Positions 1 to 7,544 of a stretch of DNA of 12,618 bases are shown piece by piece. Source of the stretch: an uncultured Planctomycetaceae bacterium (GTDB taxonomy: Bacteria; Planctomycetota; Planctomycetia; Planctomycetales; Planctomycetaceae); contig CAIJTL010001268.1 of assembly GCA_903823545.1 (NCBI GenBank), positions 1 to 12,618 on the forward strand, in the 5' to 3' direction. The first letter of the stretch is position 1. Every line of letters starts with the position of its first letter. Under the pieces are notes generated by a model. It was not told the DNA's origin. It did not search any database and worked only from the letters and a program-made list of their open reading frames with translations. The position numbers and the translations under genes are program-made.

Positions 1-269
1 AGTTCAAGCAGTGGATCAACCATCCCCAGACCAGCTCGCAGGATCGGCACAAGACCGATCCGCTGTGACAATCGTTGAGCCGGTATGCGAGTTAATGGAG
101 TTTCAATCTCAACCGATTGAAGCTCCAGATCGCGAGTCGCTTCAAAAGCTAGCAGGCTCGCGAGCCGTCCAACAAGCCGTCGAAATTCGTCCGGCGGAGT
201 CCCCTTCTCTCGCAACTTCGCAAGGTGATGTTGAATCAGTGGATGTTGGATTTCGCAGACTACGGCCAT
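1..269 (-). CDS. upp: Uracil phosphoribosyltransferase, N-terminal part (cut by left edge)
   Basis: Uracil phosphoribosyltransferase makes UMP from uracil and PRPP in pyrimidine salvage, in the cytoplasm. The frame starts at ATG 269-267 and stays open to base 1, giving 89 full codons; the rest of the gene lies to the left. The family's N-terminal signature is clear: HPLIQHHLAKLRE at residues 9-21, the helix RLVGRLASLLAFEATRDL around 31-49, and VPILRAGLGMVDPLLE at 74-89, which is the conserved segment near the active site. An AAGG motif sits 7 nt before the ATG. An in-frame TTG lies two codons upstream and a stop two codons before that, so the start cannot move far. The PRPP-binding loop and the C-terminal uracil-binding region are not in the window. 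The 143-bp spacer to the Uma2 gene holds a large palindrome, so upp may be transcribed separately. Confidence 0.93.
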   Translation of the reverse strand, partial: MAVVCEIQHPLIQHHLAKLREKGTPPDEFRRLVGRLASLLAFEATRDLELQSVEIETPLTRIPAQRLSQRIGLVPILRAGLGMVDPLLE

Positions 270-316
270 GATCAAACCTTAGGAACAGGGACGCAACAAC
301 TTCCCGATGTCTTCGT

Positions 317-372
317 AGCACGACGCGCCAGCGAGTGGTCTTTGCCGTCATCGCTCGCTGGCGCGTCGTGCT
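317..372. repeat. Perfect 19-bp inverted repeat (REP-like palindrome)
   Basis: The arms at 317-335 and 354-372 are exact reverse complements over 19 bp, around an 18-bp centre. In plus-strand RNA the stem could extend by one outer G-U pair and four inner pairs (two Watson-Crick, two G-U), leaving a 10-nt loop; in minus-strand RNA these become partly mismatched. The hairpin lies between the Uma2 stop and the upp start, both on the minus strand. No T-run follows on either strand, so it does not look like an intrinsic terminator. Its GC-rich intergenic form fits a dispersed REP-like element. The copy number in the genome cannot be seen here. Confidence 0.8.
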
Positions 373-412
373 GGCACTCCCAAGGATCGGGCGGTTATTG
401 CGTCCCCGTTTC

Positions 413-1063
413 TTAGCGACGACGTCTCCGCGTGCTCGCAAAAAGCTCCTTTAGCGACAGCTTGAAGCCGGGCAAAACCTCACCGCCATCGAGCGATTGG
501 TTGGCACGCAGATGCTGGCAATCAGTCGGCGACGTGTAGACGTCTGCGGTATTCGTCGCCGGATCGATGATCCATGCCAACTTGCATCCCGCCTCAAAGT
601 ACTCGGCTAGCTTGCGATCAATTTCAGCGACCGTATTGCTATCACTGAGAACTTCGACTGCTAAGTCAGGAAACAAACTCGGAATTGGTGTCGCCGGAAA
701 CTCGCCACTTGGAATTTGGTCCCAAGAGATAAAACTGACATCAGGAATTCGAACAAGGCGTGGTCGTAGTCGGAGCATGCCATCTGCTCCCAAAGCGACA
801 CCGAGGTCATGATCTTTGAGATAGTCCCAAAAGAAGTGAACAATGAAGGAAGCCAGTAATGCTTCTCGTGCCCCCATTCCCTTCTCCACTAAGACGCCGT
901 CCACAAGTTCAAACAGTCGGTTCTCGGACGCCTCAATTCGAATCACGTCTTTTTCGGTCGCGCGACCGGGAGCTGGGCGGAAACGAACTCGGCTGGGACT
1001 TACCCCACCGAGTTCTTCAAAAAGGTCCGCAAATGTTTGAACGTCCGCGAAAGCAGTGGCCAT
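413..1063 (-). CDS. Uma2-family (DUF820) PD-(D/E)XK nuclease-like protein
   Basis: This 216-residue protein matches the Uma2/DUF820 family, which has a restriction-endonuclease-like fold. The family is often present in many copies in cyanobacteria and planctomycetes, and its cellular role is unknown. The family pattern is visible: ELVDGVLVEK at 52-61, RIPDVSFIS at 105-113 (D108), PDLAVEVLSDSNT at 132-144 (D133, E137), a helix with K151 and Y155, and AWIIDP at 163-168. D108, E137 and K151 are the likely metal-site and catalytic residues, inferred from family position only. The C-terminus ends in TRRRRR, an unusually basic tail. The start ATG 1063-1061 has only a weak GGAA upstream. It begins 39 bp after the DUF1080-ThuA gene and is probably co-transcribed with it. 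There is no methyltransferase or specificity subunit nearby, so a restriction system is not indicated. Confidence 0.88.
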   Translation of the reverse strand: MATAFADVQTFADLFEELGGVSPSRVRFRPAPGRATEKDVIRIEASENRLFELVDGVLVEKGMGAREALLASFIVHFFWDYLKDHDLGVALGADGMLRLRPRLVRIPDVSFISWDQIPSGEFPATPIPSLFPDLAVEVLSDSNTVAEIDRKLAEYFEAGCKLAWIIDPATNTADVYTSPTDCQHLRANQSLDGGEVLPGFKLSLKELFASTRRRRR

Positions 1064-1102
1064 GAGAGTTCCGCGTGTCCTTCCTCAAAATCGCCTGCGA
1101 AA

Positions 1103-2737
1103 CTACTTCGCTGCTTGAGTGTTCCACTCGTCGAGCATTGCTTGAATTCGAGCTTTGTTGAAATCTGCTGGAATCGGCTCGTCGTGGTTTTGGAGGAGAT
1201 CTTCAACGGTGACCTTACCAGCAGGCACCCCATCAGTCGGGACGTCCGCACCGGCCGTCCAGACGATTGCGTTGAGAATCAATTTGCGAAACTGGTTGTT
1301 ACCCCAGTTCCAGTGGACGTGGCCGCCGGAGCAACCGAAACCTCGGCCACCATCGGCTCGTTGAGTCGCCCAAGCCATGTGTTGTGGCTCCTTGTCTTCG
1401 AGAACCGCTTTGCGGACAGCAGGGTTGCCGCTATGTGGGCCATCACCCCGGCTGAGCGATTCTTTTGGTGGAAGGTCAGTCAGAATTGCCGTGACTCCTT
1501 CCATCTTTTCGCGAAATCGCATGTGGTAGTACCACTCATCATTCGTCGCGAATGGCTTCACACCATTGGTCGCTGGGTGCTTTGGAAACTGCTTGTAATT
1601 GGCGACCCAGTGAGGATTCACTGACCAATGTGGTTCAAAGAAACCGCCAGTCCAATCGAGAAATGCTTGTCCTGGTTTGCCGGTCGTTGTCTCAACACCG
1701 TAGTGAATGCAAACAATTCCCGTCCCCTTCTTCGTCAACTCGGCAAGTTCGTCGATATGCGCGTTGAAAGGATGGCCGCCACCTCCGTCGGAGTAGATGA
1801 CGATGGTGTTCGCGGTCGCGAGTTCTTCCGGTTTTGGCCAGCCACTCTTCTGGAGTGAATGTACCTTCGCATCGACGAGGCCGCTCTCATTGAGCAATTT
1901 TGCTAAGAGCGAACAGCCCGACAAGTGGTCGTGAGCCCCGAAGCCGTGACTTGGATTTCCGGCCAACAAGAGGGCCGTCTTTTTTCCTGTCGAACTCCCG
2001 GTTGAGGCAGAGCCTCCGGCCTTCAAATGCTTAATCTTGATGTTACGGAATTGAACCTTCATCGCCGGACCAGCGTGAAGCTGCAATGCGAGGACTCCCT
2101 TTGCACGTCGTTCGGTGTCTTCGTCCGTGCAATCTGCCGTTGCGACGCCGTTGATGAAGTGTTGGAAATGATACCCCTTCGCAACGATTCGGTAGCTGTT
2201 CCAATCTTCCTTCTTGATCTTGGCTTGGATTTCCTTTGTGTCACCGACTGAGCCAACAACCTCAACCGCGAACTTGCCATCCTTCTTCTTCAAGACGGTC
2301 TTCTGACCGCGGTTGCAGAGGATGCCGCGATAACGCTCGCCGTAGAGAATGCCAGAGTAGGTGTCACCTGCCTCAAAATCTCCTTGGTATCCACCAATGA
2401 CCCACTTCTCATTGGGCACTTCAAAGCTGCGGTACTGAATGCCGGAGTTGCCGTTGATGATTTTGTAATCGAGCGTCAACTCGAAATCGGCAGTCTCGCC
2501 TTTGCGCCAAATGATGAAGGTATTCCCCTTCGTTGGCTTGTCTTTCGTGGTCTCACCGGTGATGCAGCCGTCTTCAACACGCCAAAATTCAGGATTGCCG
2601 TCCCAGCCGTCGAGCGTCTTGCCATCGAAGATTGTTTGCCATTCGTCGTCGGCACGGACGATCGTCGAGCCTGACCACAAACCGATCGCAGTTAATGCGA
2701 TCAGCGCATACCCCAACCAACTTCTTCTAGAAATCAT
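1103..2737 (-). CDS. Secreted DUF1080 (3-keto-disaccharide hydrolase-like) and ThuA-like fusion protein
   Basis: The protein has 544 residues and two domains. Residues 1-29 are a signal peptide with a twin-arginine-like SRRSWLG at 3-9, a hydrophobic core and likely cleavage after VRA. Residues about 33-240 are DUF1080 (PF06439, concanavalin-like fold, now linked to 3-keto-disaccharide hydrolysis), with IFDGKTLDGW near the start and YRGILCNRGQ in the middle. A Gly/Ser linker spans about 241-251. Residues about 254-497 are ThuA-like, a glutamine-amidotransferase-like fold named for trehalose utilisation, with SDGGGGHPF, GTGIVCIHYGVE and GGHVHWNWGNNQFRKLILNAIVW. ATG 2737-2735 is chosen because AGAGG lies 6 nt upstream and the signal peptide begins there; the in-frame ATG 15 codons earlier lacks both. 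Export suggests breakdown of sugars outside the cytoplasm. The substrate is unknown and catalysis is inferred from the families only. Confidence 0.9.
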   Translation of the reverse strand: MISRRSWLGYALIALTAIGLWSGSTIVRADDEWQTIFDGKTLDGWDGNPEFWRVEDGCITGETTKDKPTKGNTFIIWRKGETADFELTLDYKIINGNSGIQYRSFEVPNEKWVIGGYQGDFEAGDTYSGILYGERYRGILCNRGQKTVLKKKDGKFAVEVVGSVGDTKEIQAKIKKEDWNSYRIVAKGYHFQHFINGVATADCTDEDTERRAKGVLALQLHAGPAMKVQFRNIKIKHLKAGGSASTGSSTGKKTALLLAGNPSHGFGAHDHLSGCSLLAKLLNESGLVDAKVHSLQKSGWPKPEELATANTIVIYSDGGGGHPFNAHIDELAELTKKGTGIVCIHYGVETTTGKPGQAFLDWTGGFFEPHWSVNPHWVANYKQFPKHPATNGVKPFATNDEWYYHMRFREKMEGVTAILTDLPPKESLSRGDGPHSGNPAVRKAVLEDKEPQHMAWATQRADGGRGFGCSGGHVHWNWGNNQFRKLILNAIVWTAGADVPTDGVPAGKVTVEDLLQNHDEPIPADFNKARIQAMLDEWNTQAAK

Positions 2738-2743
2738 GCTGAA

Positions 2744-2748
2744 CCTCT
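2744..2748 (-). promoter_or_regulatory. Ribosome binding site that decides the DUF1080-ThuA start
   Basis: The minus strand reads AGAGG here, 6 nt before ATG 2737-2735. This favours the 544-residue form with its signal peptide over a form starting 15 codons upstream at 2782. Confidence 0.65.
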
Positions 2749-2811
2749 TTGTGACGAGACCAAATAAAACGAACACAATCAATGAACGTTATCGCGACCA
2801 AATTGCCTGAC

Positions 2812-3852
2812 TTACTTCAGCGGAATCGCAAAGTCGCCACCGAGGTTTCGCCACATGCTGTGGACGTGGTTGGCGTTATTTTGCGTGTTGTTGTACTCGA
2901 TCAAGAACGTTGGACCTTGGACTCGGTAGTAGTGTCGTTCGTTGACTTCACTGCTGCCCCACCATGCGAAGTGGATCTTGTCGAGTCCGCCTGCTTCGAT
3001 TTGGGCTCGGCGATCACGTTCAACGTCACCAGGCATGTTCTTCAAGTATTCGGAAAGCAATTCCGCCAACAACTTCTTCTGATCGGCACTCATCTTCGCC
3101 GCAGGTAGTCCCACTGGAGCTGTTGTCTCTGGTTGAGCGGCCACTGGATTCGTCCCCATCGCGCCACCGGTTCGCAGTTCATCGGGCGCGGCCTTGTCGA
3201 CCCAAGCCACTTTCTTTTGATCTTCGTCGCACAACTTCAACAACGCACGGGCCAGGTCTTCTTCAGCACCGAGTACACGAATTCGGCGTCCCAAGCCTGC
3301 GTCGATTGTACCAGGATTCGTTCCGAAGAATTCTGGAGTGCTCGAAGCGACCTTGCCGTCCTTAATCGTGTAATTGAGTGAAAGGTGATGACCTTCTAAA
3401 CGCCAGCCCCACGTGCCAGTCTCGGCGGGAGTACCGAAGACGCTGACGTAATACTTCTGCGGGTCGCGTTTCCCACGGCGTTCTTCGCGAGCGCCACCTT
3501 CCAACAGATAGAGCACTTCTTCGAGACTCATGACGTTTAAGGCTTGGTCGTAACCAACTTCAGACAAGCCCGCTCGAATCAAAGCAAATGCTGACTTTAA
3601 TGCGTCCCCTTCGAGTTGCTTGACGGGCAGACCATTTCGTGGTCGCGGAATAAAGTGCCAGTTGAGCCGTTCTTTGTCGTCGAAAGCAAAACTGGTTTGC
3701 TTTCGTTGCGCATCGGTCAGCTTGCTCAGGTAATCCTGCGCGGCCTTCGCCATCGCCACTCCCGACGGCGCTGCCGTTTGCAAGTTCGCGGAAAGTAGCG
3801 CGGCCATCGCGACCAACACCGACGCAGCCAAAACCAATTTGCGAATGCCCAT
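2812..3852 (-). CDS. Secreted DUF3500-family protein
   Basis: This 346-residue protein belongs to the DUF3500 family, whose function is not established. The family pattern is visible in two places: YYVSVFGTP...WGWRLEGHHLSLNYT at about 134-162, and a C-terminal block, HFAWWGSSE...HYYRVQGPTFLIEYNNTQNNANHVHSMWR, at about 294-335. Several conserved His, Tyr and Asn residues in these blocks suggest a ligand or metal site, but that is inference. Residues 1-22 form a signal peptide (MGIRKLVLAASVLVAMAALLSA), so the protein is exported. A Pro/Ala/Thr-rich stretch at about 230-252 separates two halves. ATG 3852-3850 is preferred; a TTG directly before it could also start, and AAGGA lies 8 nt from the ATG. 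The gene lies 87 bp after the HIT gene and 74 bp before the DUF1080-ThuA gene, all on one strand. Confidence 0.88.
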   Translation of the reverse strand: MGIRKLVLAASVLVAMAALLSANLQTAAPSGVAMAKAAQDYLSKLTDAQRKQTSFAFDDKERLNWHFIPRPRNGLPVKQLEGDALKSAFALIRAGLSEVGYDQALNVMSLEEVLYLLEGGAREERRGKRDPQKYYVSVFGTPAETGTWGWRLEGHHLSLNYTIKDGKVASSTPEFFGTNPGTIDAGLGRRIRVLGAEEDLARALLKLCDEDQKKVAWVDKAAPDELRTGGAMGTNPVAAQPETTAPVGLPAAKMSADQKKLLAELLSEYLKNMPGDVERDRRAQIEAGGLDKIHFAWWGSSEVNERHYYRVQGPTFLIEYNNTQNNANHVHSMWRNLGGDFAIPLK

Positions 3853-3908
3853 CAAGAGATTCCTTCTTCTTTTCGTAACGGCAAGCAGTTGCCTGTCGTG
3901 GTTGGATC

Positions 3909-3933
3909 GGTCACAGGCGAGTCGCCCGCGACC
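3909..3933. other. Intergenic stem-loop between the HIT and DUF3500 genes
   Basis: Two nested 4-bp stems are visible: GGTC (3909-3912) with GACC (3930-3933), and GGCG (3916-3919) with CGCC (3923-3926). They are separated by a symmetric 3x3 internal loop, and a 3-nt loop closes the structure. No T-run follows, so it is not a typical terminator. It might affect processing of a shared transcript or may be chance. Confidence 0.3.
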
Positions 3934-3939
3934 TCGTGC

Positions 3940-4523
<584 letters not shown>

Positions 4524-6146
4524 ATGACGGCAACATGGCACAAATTTCTAACAGCGACTCTCGGCGGGGTCACACTTTTAACTGCGTCGGCATTTCCGTC
4601 GCTTGCCGCAGAGCCCGCAGTTGTTGTTTCGGTGAAAAGTTTCAATGAACTGCTTACGGACTCACAGTACCTGGGAAACGCCGTTCAACAGCCGCTGCTC
4701 GGTGCCGCATTGCCGGGTGCGATCACTCAAATTACGGGTGGAAAAGGTCTGAAAGGACTCGATGCGACAAAGCCGATTGGTGCGTACCTCACGATGACTT
4801 CCGAAGGGCAGCCGAAAGATTTTGTCATCTTTGTCCCGGTCGTGAGCCAAAAGACCTTTGCAGAATCGCTGGCGAGTATTCTTCCTGACCCCACCACCGA
4901 AAATGGTTTCACTCAGTACCAGATCCCGAACAATCCCGTCCCGATGTTTGCCAAACACGGAGCGAAACACTTTCTGTTTGCTCAATCGACCGATGCTCTT
5001 AAAGAGACGCCCAATCTCGACACGCTCGTGAAGTCGACCGCAGATATCGCGATTGAATTCGATCTCACGAAGATCAGCGACGGTCTGAAAGAACAATTCC
5101 TCGCACAAACAGAAGCTCAAGCTGCCGCGACCGCGAGTAACAACATCACTGCCAGCGAAGCCGAACGACGTGGTGAAGAACTGGGCCGCGCAATCGCATT
5201 GTCGGGCCTTCGACGATTGCTCATGGACGGTGACCGACTGAGTGTTGGCTTCAACATTGATGCGAAAGCAAAGGCTGTCTCCCTTGATCTCGGTTTCACA
5301 GCGAAATCCGAAACTACGTTGGCACAAGCCTGTGCCGGCTATGCGAAAACAGAAAGCCCATTTACTTCTCTGACATCGAAGCAAACGATCGGCAGTTTCG
5401 TGCTCTCAACACCGCTCAGCCAAGACGCTCAAGGGATCTTCCGATTGATGGTCGATGAGGGAGAAAAGGGTGGAGTCGCCGCAGTGAAAGCCGACACCAG
5501 TGTCAAAGAAGCCGATCGCAAAGCCGCTATTGAGGTACTCACGCGGGCAGCAGGGACGCTGCGACAATCGATTGAACGAGGTCGCCTCGATCAAGCTCTC
5601 ATCGTCAACAGCGGAGCGTCCGGGAAGCTGCAACTACTCGCTGCGACTAAGGTCGTCAAAGGAAAAGAACTCGGAAAGATTTTTGAAGAGGTCATTCGTA
5701 AAGACCCTAAAAGTTCGCCGGTCAAACTTGGCGTCACTGAAGTCAAGGGGGCTCGCGTTCACGCCATCACCTTGCCGCCGGACTCAGATCGTGAAAAGCA
5801 TCTCGGAAACGGTCCCGCTCACTTGGCGTTTGCAGAAGATGCCGTCGTGCTTACCGCCGGGGACGATTCACTGACTGCCGTGAAGAGTTCACTCGACGCC
5901 AAGACAACCACATCGACCAAGCGTGCTCCGATTTCATTACGCATCGGACTCTCGAAACTTCTCCCTTTGATGGAGGATGCTGGTCCGCAAGTTTTGGAGT
6001 TGGGGAAGTCCGCTTTTGAAAGCGGGCACGACGAGATCGCTCTTGAAGTCGCCTCGCAGCCAAATGGTGCATCAATGCGAATTGAAATCCAAGAAGGTGT
6101 TCTTCGATTGATCGGACTCGTTGGTGCCGCGCGTACGGGCCAATAG
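4524..6146 (+). CDS. Secreted protein of unknown function, 540 residues
   Basis: I do not recognise this protein. Residues 1-29 are a signal peptide (basic start, core LTATLGGVTLLTASAF, likely cleavage at SLAA before E30), so it is exported to the periplasm or cell envelope. The mature part has no obvious membrane segment, no cysteine-rich or metal motif and no recognisable catalytic signature. It is a mix of hydrophobic strands and charged helices, including an Ala/Glu/Arg-rich helix around residues 196-225. A DUF3352-like envelope fold is a weak possibility from the general pattern only. The start is ATG 4524, which has GGAG 9 nt upstream and begins the signal peptide; an in-frame start at 4335 would add 63 residues that look non-coding. 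The VanZ-like gene follows after 141 bp on the same strand. Confidence 0.85.
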   Translation: MTATWHKFLTATLGGVTLLTASAFPSLAAEPAVVVSVKSFNELLTDSQYLGNAVQQPLLGAALPGAITQITGGKGLKGLDATKPIGAYLTMTSEGQPKDFVIFVPVVSQKTFAESLASILPDPTTENGFTQYQIPNNPVPMFAKHGAKHFLFAQSTDALKETPNLDTLVKSTADIAIEFDLTKISDGLKEQFLAQTEAQAAATASNNITASEAERRGEELGRAIALSGLRRLLMDGDRLSVGFNIDAKAKAVSLDLGFTAKSETTLAQACAGYAKTESPFTSLTSKQTIGSFVLSTPLSQDAQGIFRLMVDEGEKGGVAAVKADTSVKEADRKAAIEVLTRAAGTLRQSIERGRLDQALIVNSGASGKLQLLAATKVVKGKELGKIFEEVIRKDPKSSPVKLGVTEVKGARVHAITLPPDSDREKHLGNGPAHLAFAEDAVVLTAGDDSLTAVKSSLDAKTTTSTKRAPISLRIGLSKLLPLMEDAGPQVLELGKSAFESGHDEIALEVASQPNGASMRIEIQEGVLRLIGLVGAARTGQ

Positions 6147-6200
6147 CTGCGGTTGCTTCGAACCATCGAAGAACAGAAGCAGAAGCAGAGAGACGAACGC

Positions 6201-6242
6201 GGCGGAAGGAGAAAGGCGAACGAACCTAAACCTCCTTCCGCC
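6201..6242. terminator. 11-bp inverted repeat after the 540-residue protein gene (possible terminator)
   Basis: The arms at 6201-6211 and 6232-6242 are perfect 11-bp reverse complements (GGCGGAAGGAG and CTCCTTCCGCC) around a 20-nt loop. They lie 54 bp after the TAG at 6144-6146. No T-run follows, so it would be a non-classical terminator or an RNA-stabilising hairpin. A second small palindrome, CCAACAA-T-TTGTTGG, overlaps its right edge at 6241-6255. The presence of these structures supports reading 6147-6287 as non-coding. Confidence 0.45.
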
Positions 6243-6287
6243 AACAATTTGTTGGCCGATTCAAAAAACAGTTTGAACAGATCCCTG

Positions 6288-6749
6288 ATGCACGACGATC
6301 GCGATGCAAAAACTGAGACGAAATCAAGTTGGCGTGCTCGCCTATTGTTTGCGCATCGTTGGAGCGGAGTTTTACTTGCCGCCTATGCAATCGCCCTTCT
6401 CACAGGGACTCACATTCCCAACCCGGAGGGAATCTTCCCAATGGAGGGGAACGATAAGTGGCTCCATTTCTGTGCCTACTTTGGGCTCGCGTTTTTGATT
6501 GCAACATGGCGCTCAAGGACGCCGACCGGCTACATCAAGCTCACTGTTGGAGTCTGGCTCGCGACAGCGTTGATCGGTGCAACTGATGAGTTGACTCAGC
6601 AGTTACCCGGCATCAATCGTCATTGCGATTTTGCAGACTGGATTGCCGACTCGAGCGGTTCCGCGTGCGGTCTGCTCGTCTGGCATTTACTACGATGGGC
6701 GTTGTTCGCTGAGCGTCGAGGCGTGAAGCTGCAAAATGACGCCGTCTAA
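6288..6749 (+). CDS. VanZ-like family membrane protein
   Basis: This is a 153-residue integral membrane protein of the VanZ-like family, named for the teicoplanin-resistance protein VanZ; most members have no known function. The family motifs are in place: DKWLHFCAYFGLAFLI at 56-71, TDELTQQLPGINRHCDFADWIAD at 99-121, and a last hydrophobic helix at about 123-140. Another hydrophobic segment lies at about 26-40 and one at about 84-98, giving about four membrane segments. ATG 6288 is chosen because the upstream frame back to TTG 6153 reads as highly charged non-family sequence and covers an inverted repeat. No good ribosome site precedes the ATG, so the start is uncertain. The 3' end overlaps the convergent phosphorylase-family gene by 60 bp. 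This is unlikely to be a glycopeptide-resistance gene, as no other van gene is present. Confidence 0.85.
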   Translation: MHDDRDAKTETKSSWRARLLFAHRWSGVLLAAYAIALLTGTHIPNPEGIFPMEGNDKWLHFCAYFGLAFLIATWRSRTPTGYIKLTVGVWLATALIGATDELTQQLPGINRHCDFADWIADSSGSACGLLVWHLLRWALFAERRGVKLQNDAV

Positions 6750-7481
6750 AAATGAGGCCAAGTGCGAAGAGGCGGTTTGGGCCTGCTCTCGCAATCGCCA
6801 TAAATCTTTGACCGCAGCAGGACGCTTCCAAATAGAACCGAGCGCAGCCCCGAATCGGACGCTGCCGGTTGCTCCAACGATGCTCATCACTTCTGGCGGC
6901 AGGTCAGCCGAAAAGTCGTCGCTGATAACTCGAATCGCCAAGAACCGAGTCTTCCTTTCGCGAGCCACTTGAGCCACAGCCAAGCTTTCAAGATCAACGG
7001 CCAAAGCTGAATGTTGCTCGCCGAGCTGTCGCTTTTGATCGACCGATCGAATCATTTCATCTGCTGTTAGCAGTCGTCCAACAAACAGCTTTCGAGCGGG
7101 ATCAGCCGGCATCTGCATATCAATCTGCAAGCACTGGCCGTGTTGATCGACGATCGAGTTTCCCACCACGATCGAGCCCACAGAAATGTCTTCGCGAAGC
7201 GAGCCCGAAAAACCACACGACAACAACCACTTCGGAGAATGCCCATCCATCAACGCTTGAGTCGCTCGACGTGCTCGCGAAAAACCCATTCCCGCTTCGA
7301 CCACCGCGACTCGAATACCGTCATAAAAACCGCCGCGAAACACGAAGTCTCCACCCGTGTATTTCTTCACTTTCTCGCAACGATCCATGAACGCTCCCAA
7401 TTCAATGGGCAACGCACAGACAATGCCGATGTCGGCTTCTGAAAGATTAGGTGCCTGAGAATCCGAGCTAGCAACGGACAT
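6690..7481 (-). CDS. Nucleoside phosphorylase/nucleosidase-family protein (PNP/UDP superfamily, MTA/SAH nucleosidase-like)
   Basis: This is a 263-residue cytoplasmic protein of the PNP/UDP phosphorylase superfamily. Visible landmarks are IGIVCALPIELGAF at 18-31 (E27, matching the N-terminal active-site Glu of MTA/SAH nucleosidases), VVEAGMGFSRA at 60-70, LLSCGFSGSLREDISVGSIVV at 86-106, the base/ribose-site segment AVDLESLAVAQVA at 161-173 (E165), and LAIRVISDD at 181-189 (D188, the expected catalytic Asp). This points to cleavage of a purine nucleoside glycosidic bond. The exact substrate cannot be fixed: methylthioadenosine/SAH, futalosine or the hopanoid-linked adenosyl compound (HpnG) are all possible, and no linked pathway gene is in the window. 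The start ATG 7481-7479 has only a weak GAAG upstream. It lies 63 bp after the formylglycine-generating enzyme gene. The last 19 codons plus the stop overlap the convergent VanZ-like gene. Confidence 0.82.
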   Translation of the reverse strand: MSVASSDSQAPNLSEADIGIVCALPIELGAFMDRCEKVKKYTGGDFVFRGGFYDGIRVAVVEAGMGFSRARRATQALMDGHSPKWLLSCGFSGSLREDISVGSIVVGNSIVDQHGQCLQIDMQMPADPARKLFVGRLLTADEMIRSVDQKRQLGEQHSALAVDLESLAVAQVARERKTRFLAIRVISDDFSADLPPEVMSIVGATGSVRFGAALGSIWKRPAAVKDLWRLREQAQTASSHLASFLDGVILQLHASTLSEQRPS

Positions 7482-7544
7482 TGAGACTTCGATCTAGGTG
7501 TGCGAGTGCAAATTGTTTTCGAGTGACTTGCGAACGATCCTTAA

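Noticed and set aside
225..416. A 63-residue plus-strand open frame over the palindrome
   Set aside because: Its translation mainly reads through the inverted repeat, and it overlaps the upp start on the other strand. It has no ribosome site and no recognisable protein features.
413..1063. Uma2-family protein as part of a restriction or defence system
   Set aside because: The fold is nuclease-like, but no methyltransferase, helicase or other defence gene lies next to it. The family is widespread without such links.
1037..1624. A 195-residue plus-strand open frame opposite Uma2 and ThuA
   Set aside because: It lies antisense to two well-supported genes and its translation resembles no protein family. 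It is a shadow of codon bias.
4662..5384. A 240-residue minus-strand open frame opposite the 540-residue protein gene
   Set aside because: It is fully antisense to a gene with a signal peptide and coding-like sequence. Its Cys/Arg/Phe-rich translation looks non-coding.
6153..6287. A 45-residue N-terminal extension of the VanZ-like protein from a TTG
   Set aside because: It is highly charged, not typical of the family, has no ribosome site and covers an inverted repeat.
6288..6749. VanZ-like gene as an antibiotic-resistance gene
   Set aside because: No other van gene is present, and the VanZ-like family is broad and mostly unrelated to resistance.
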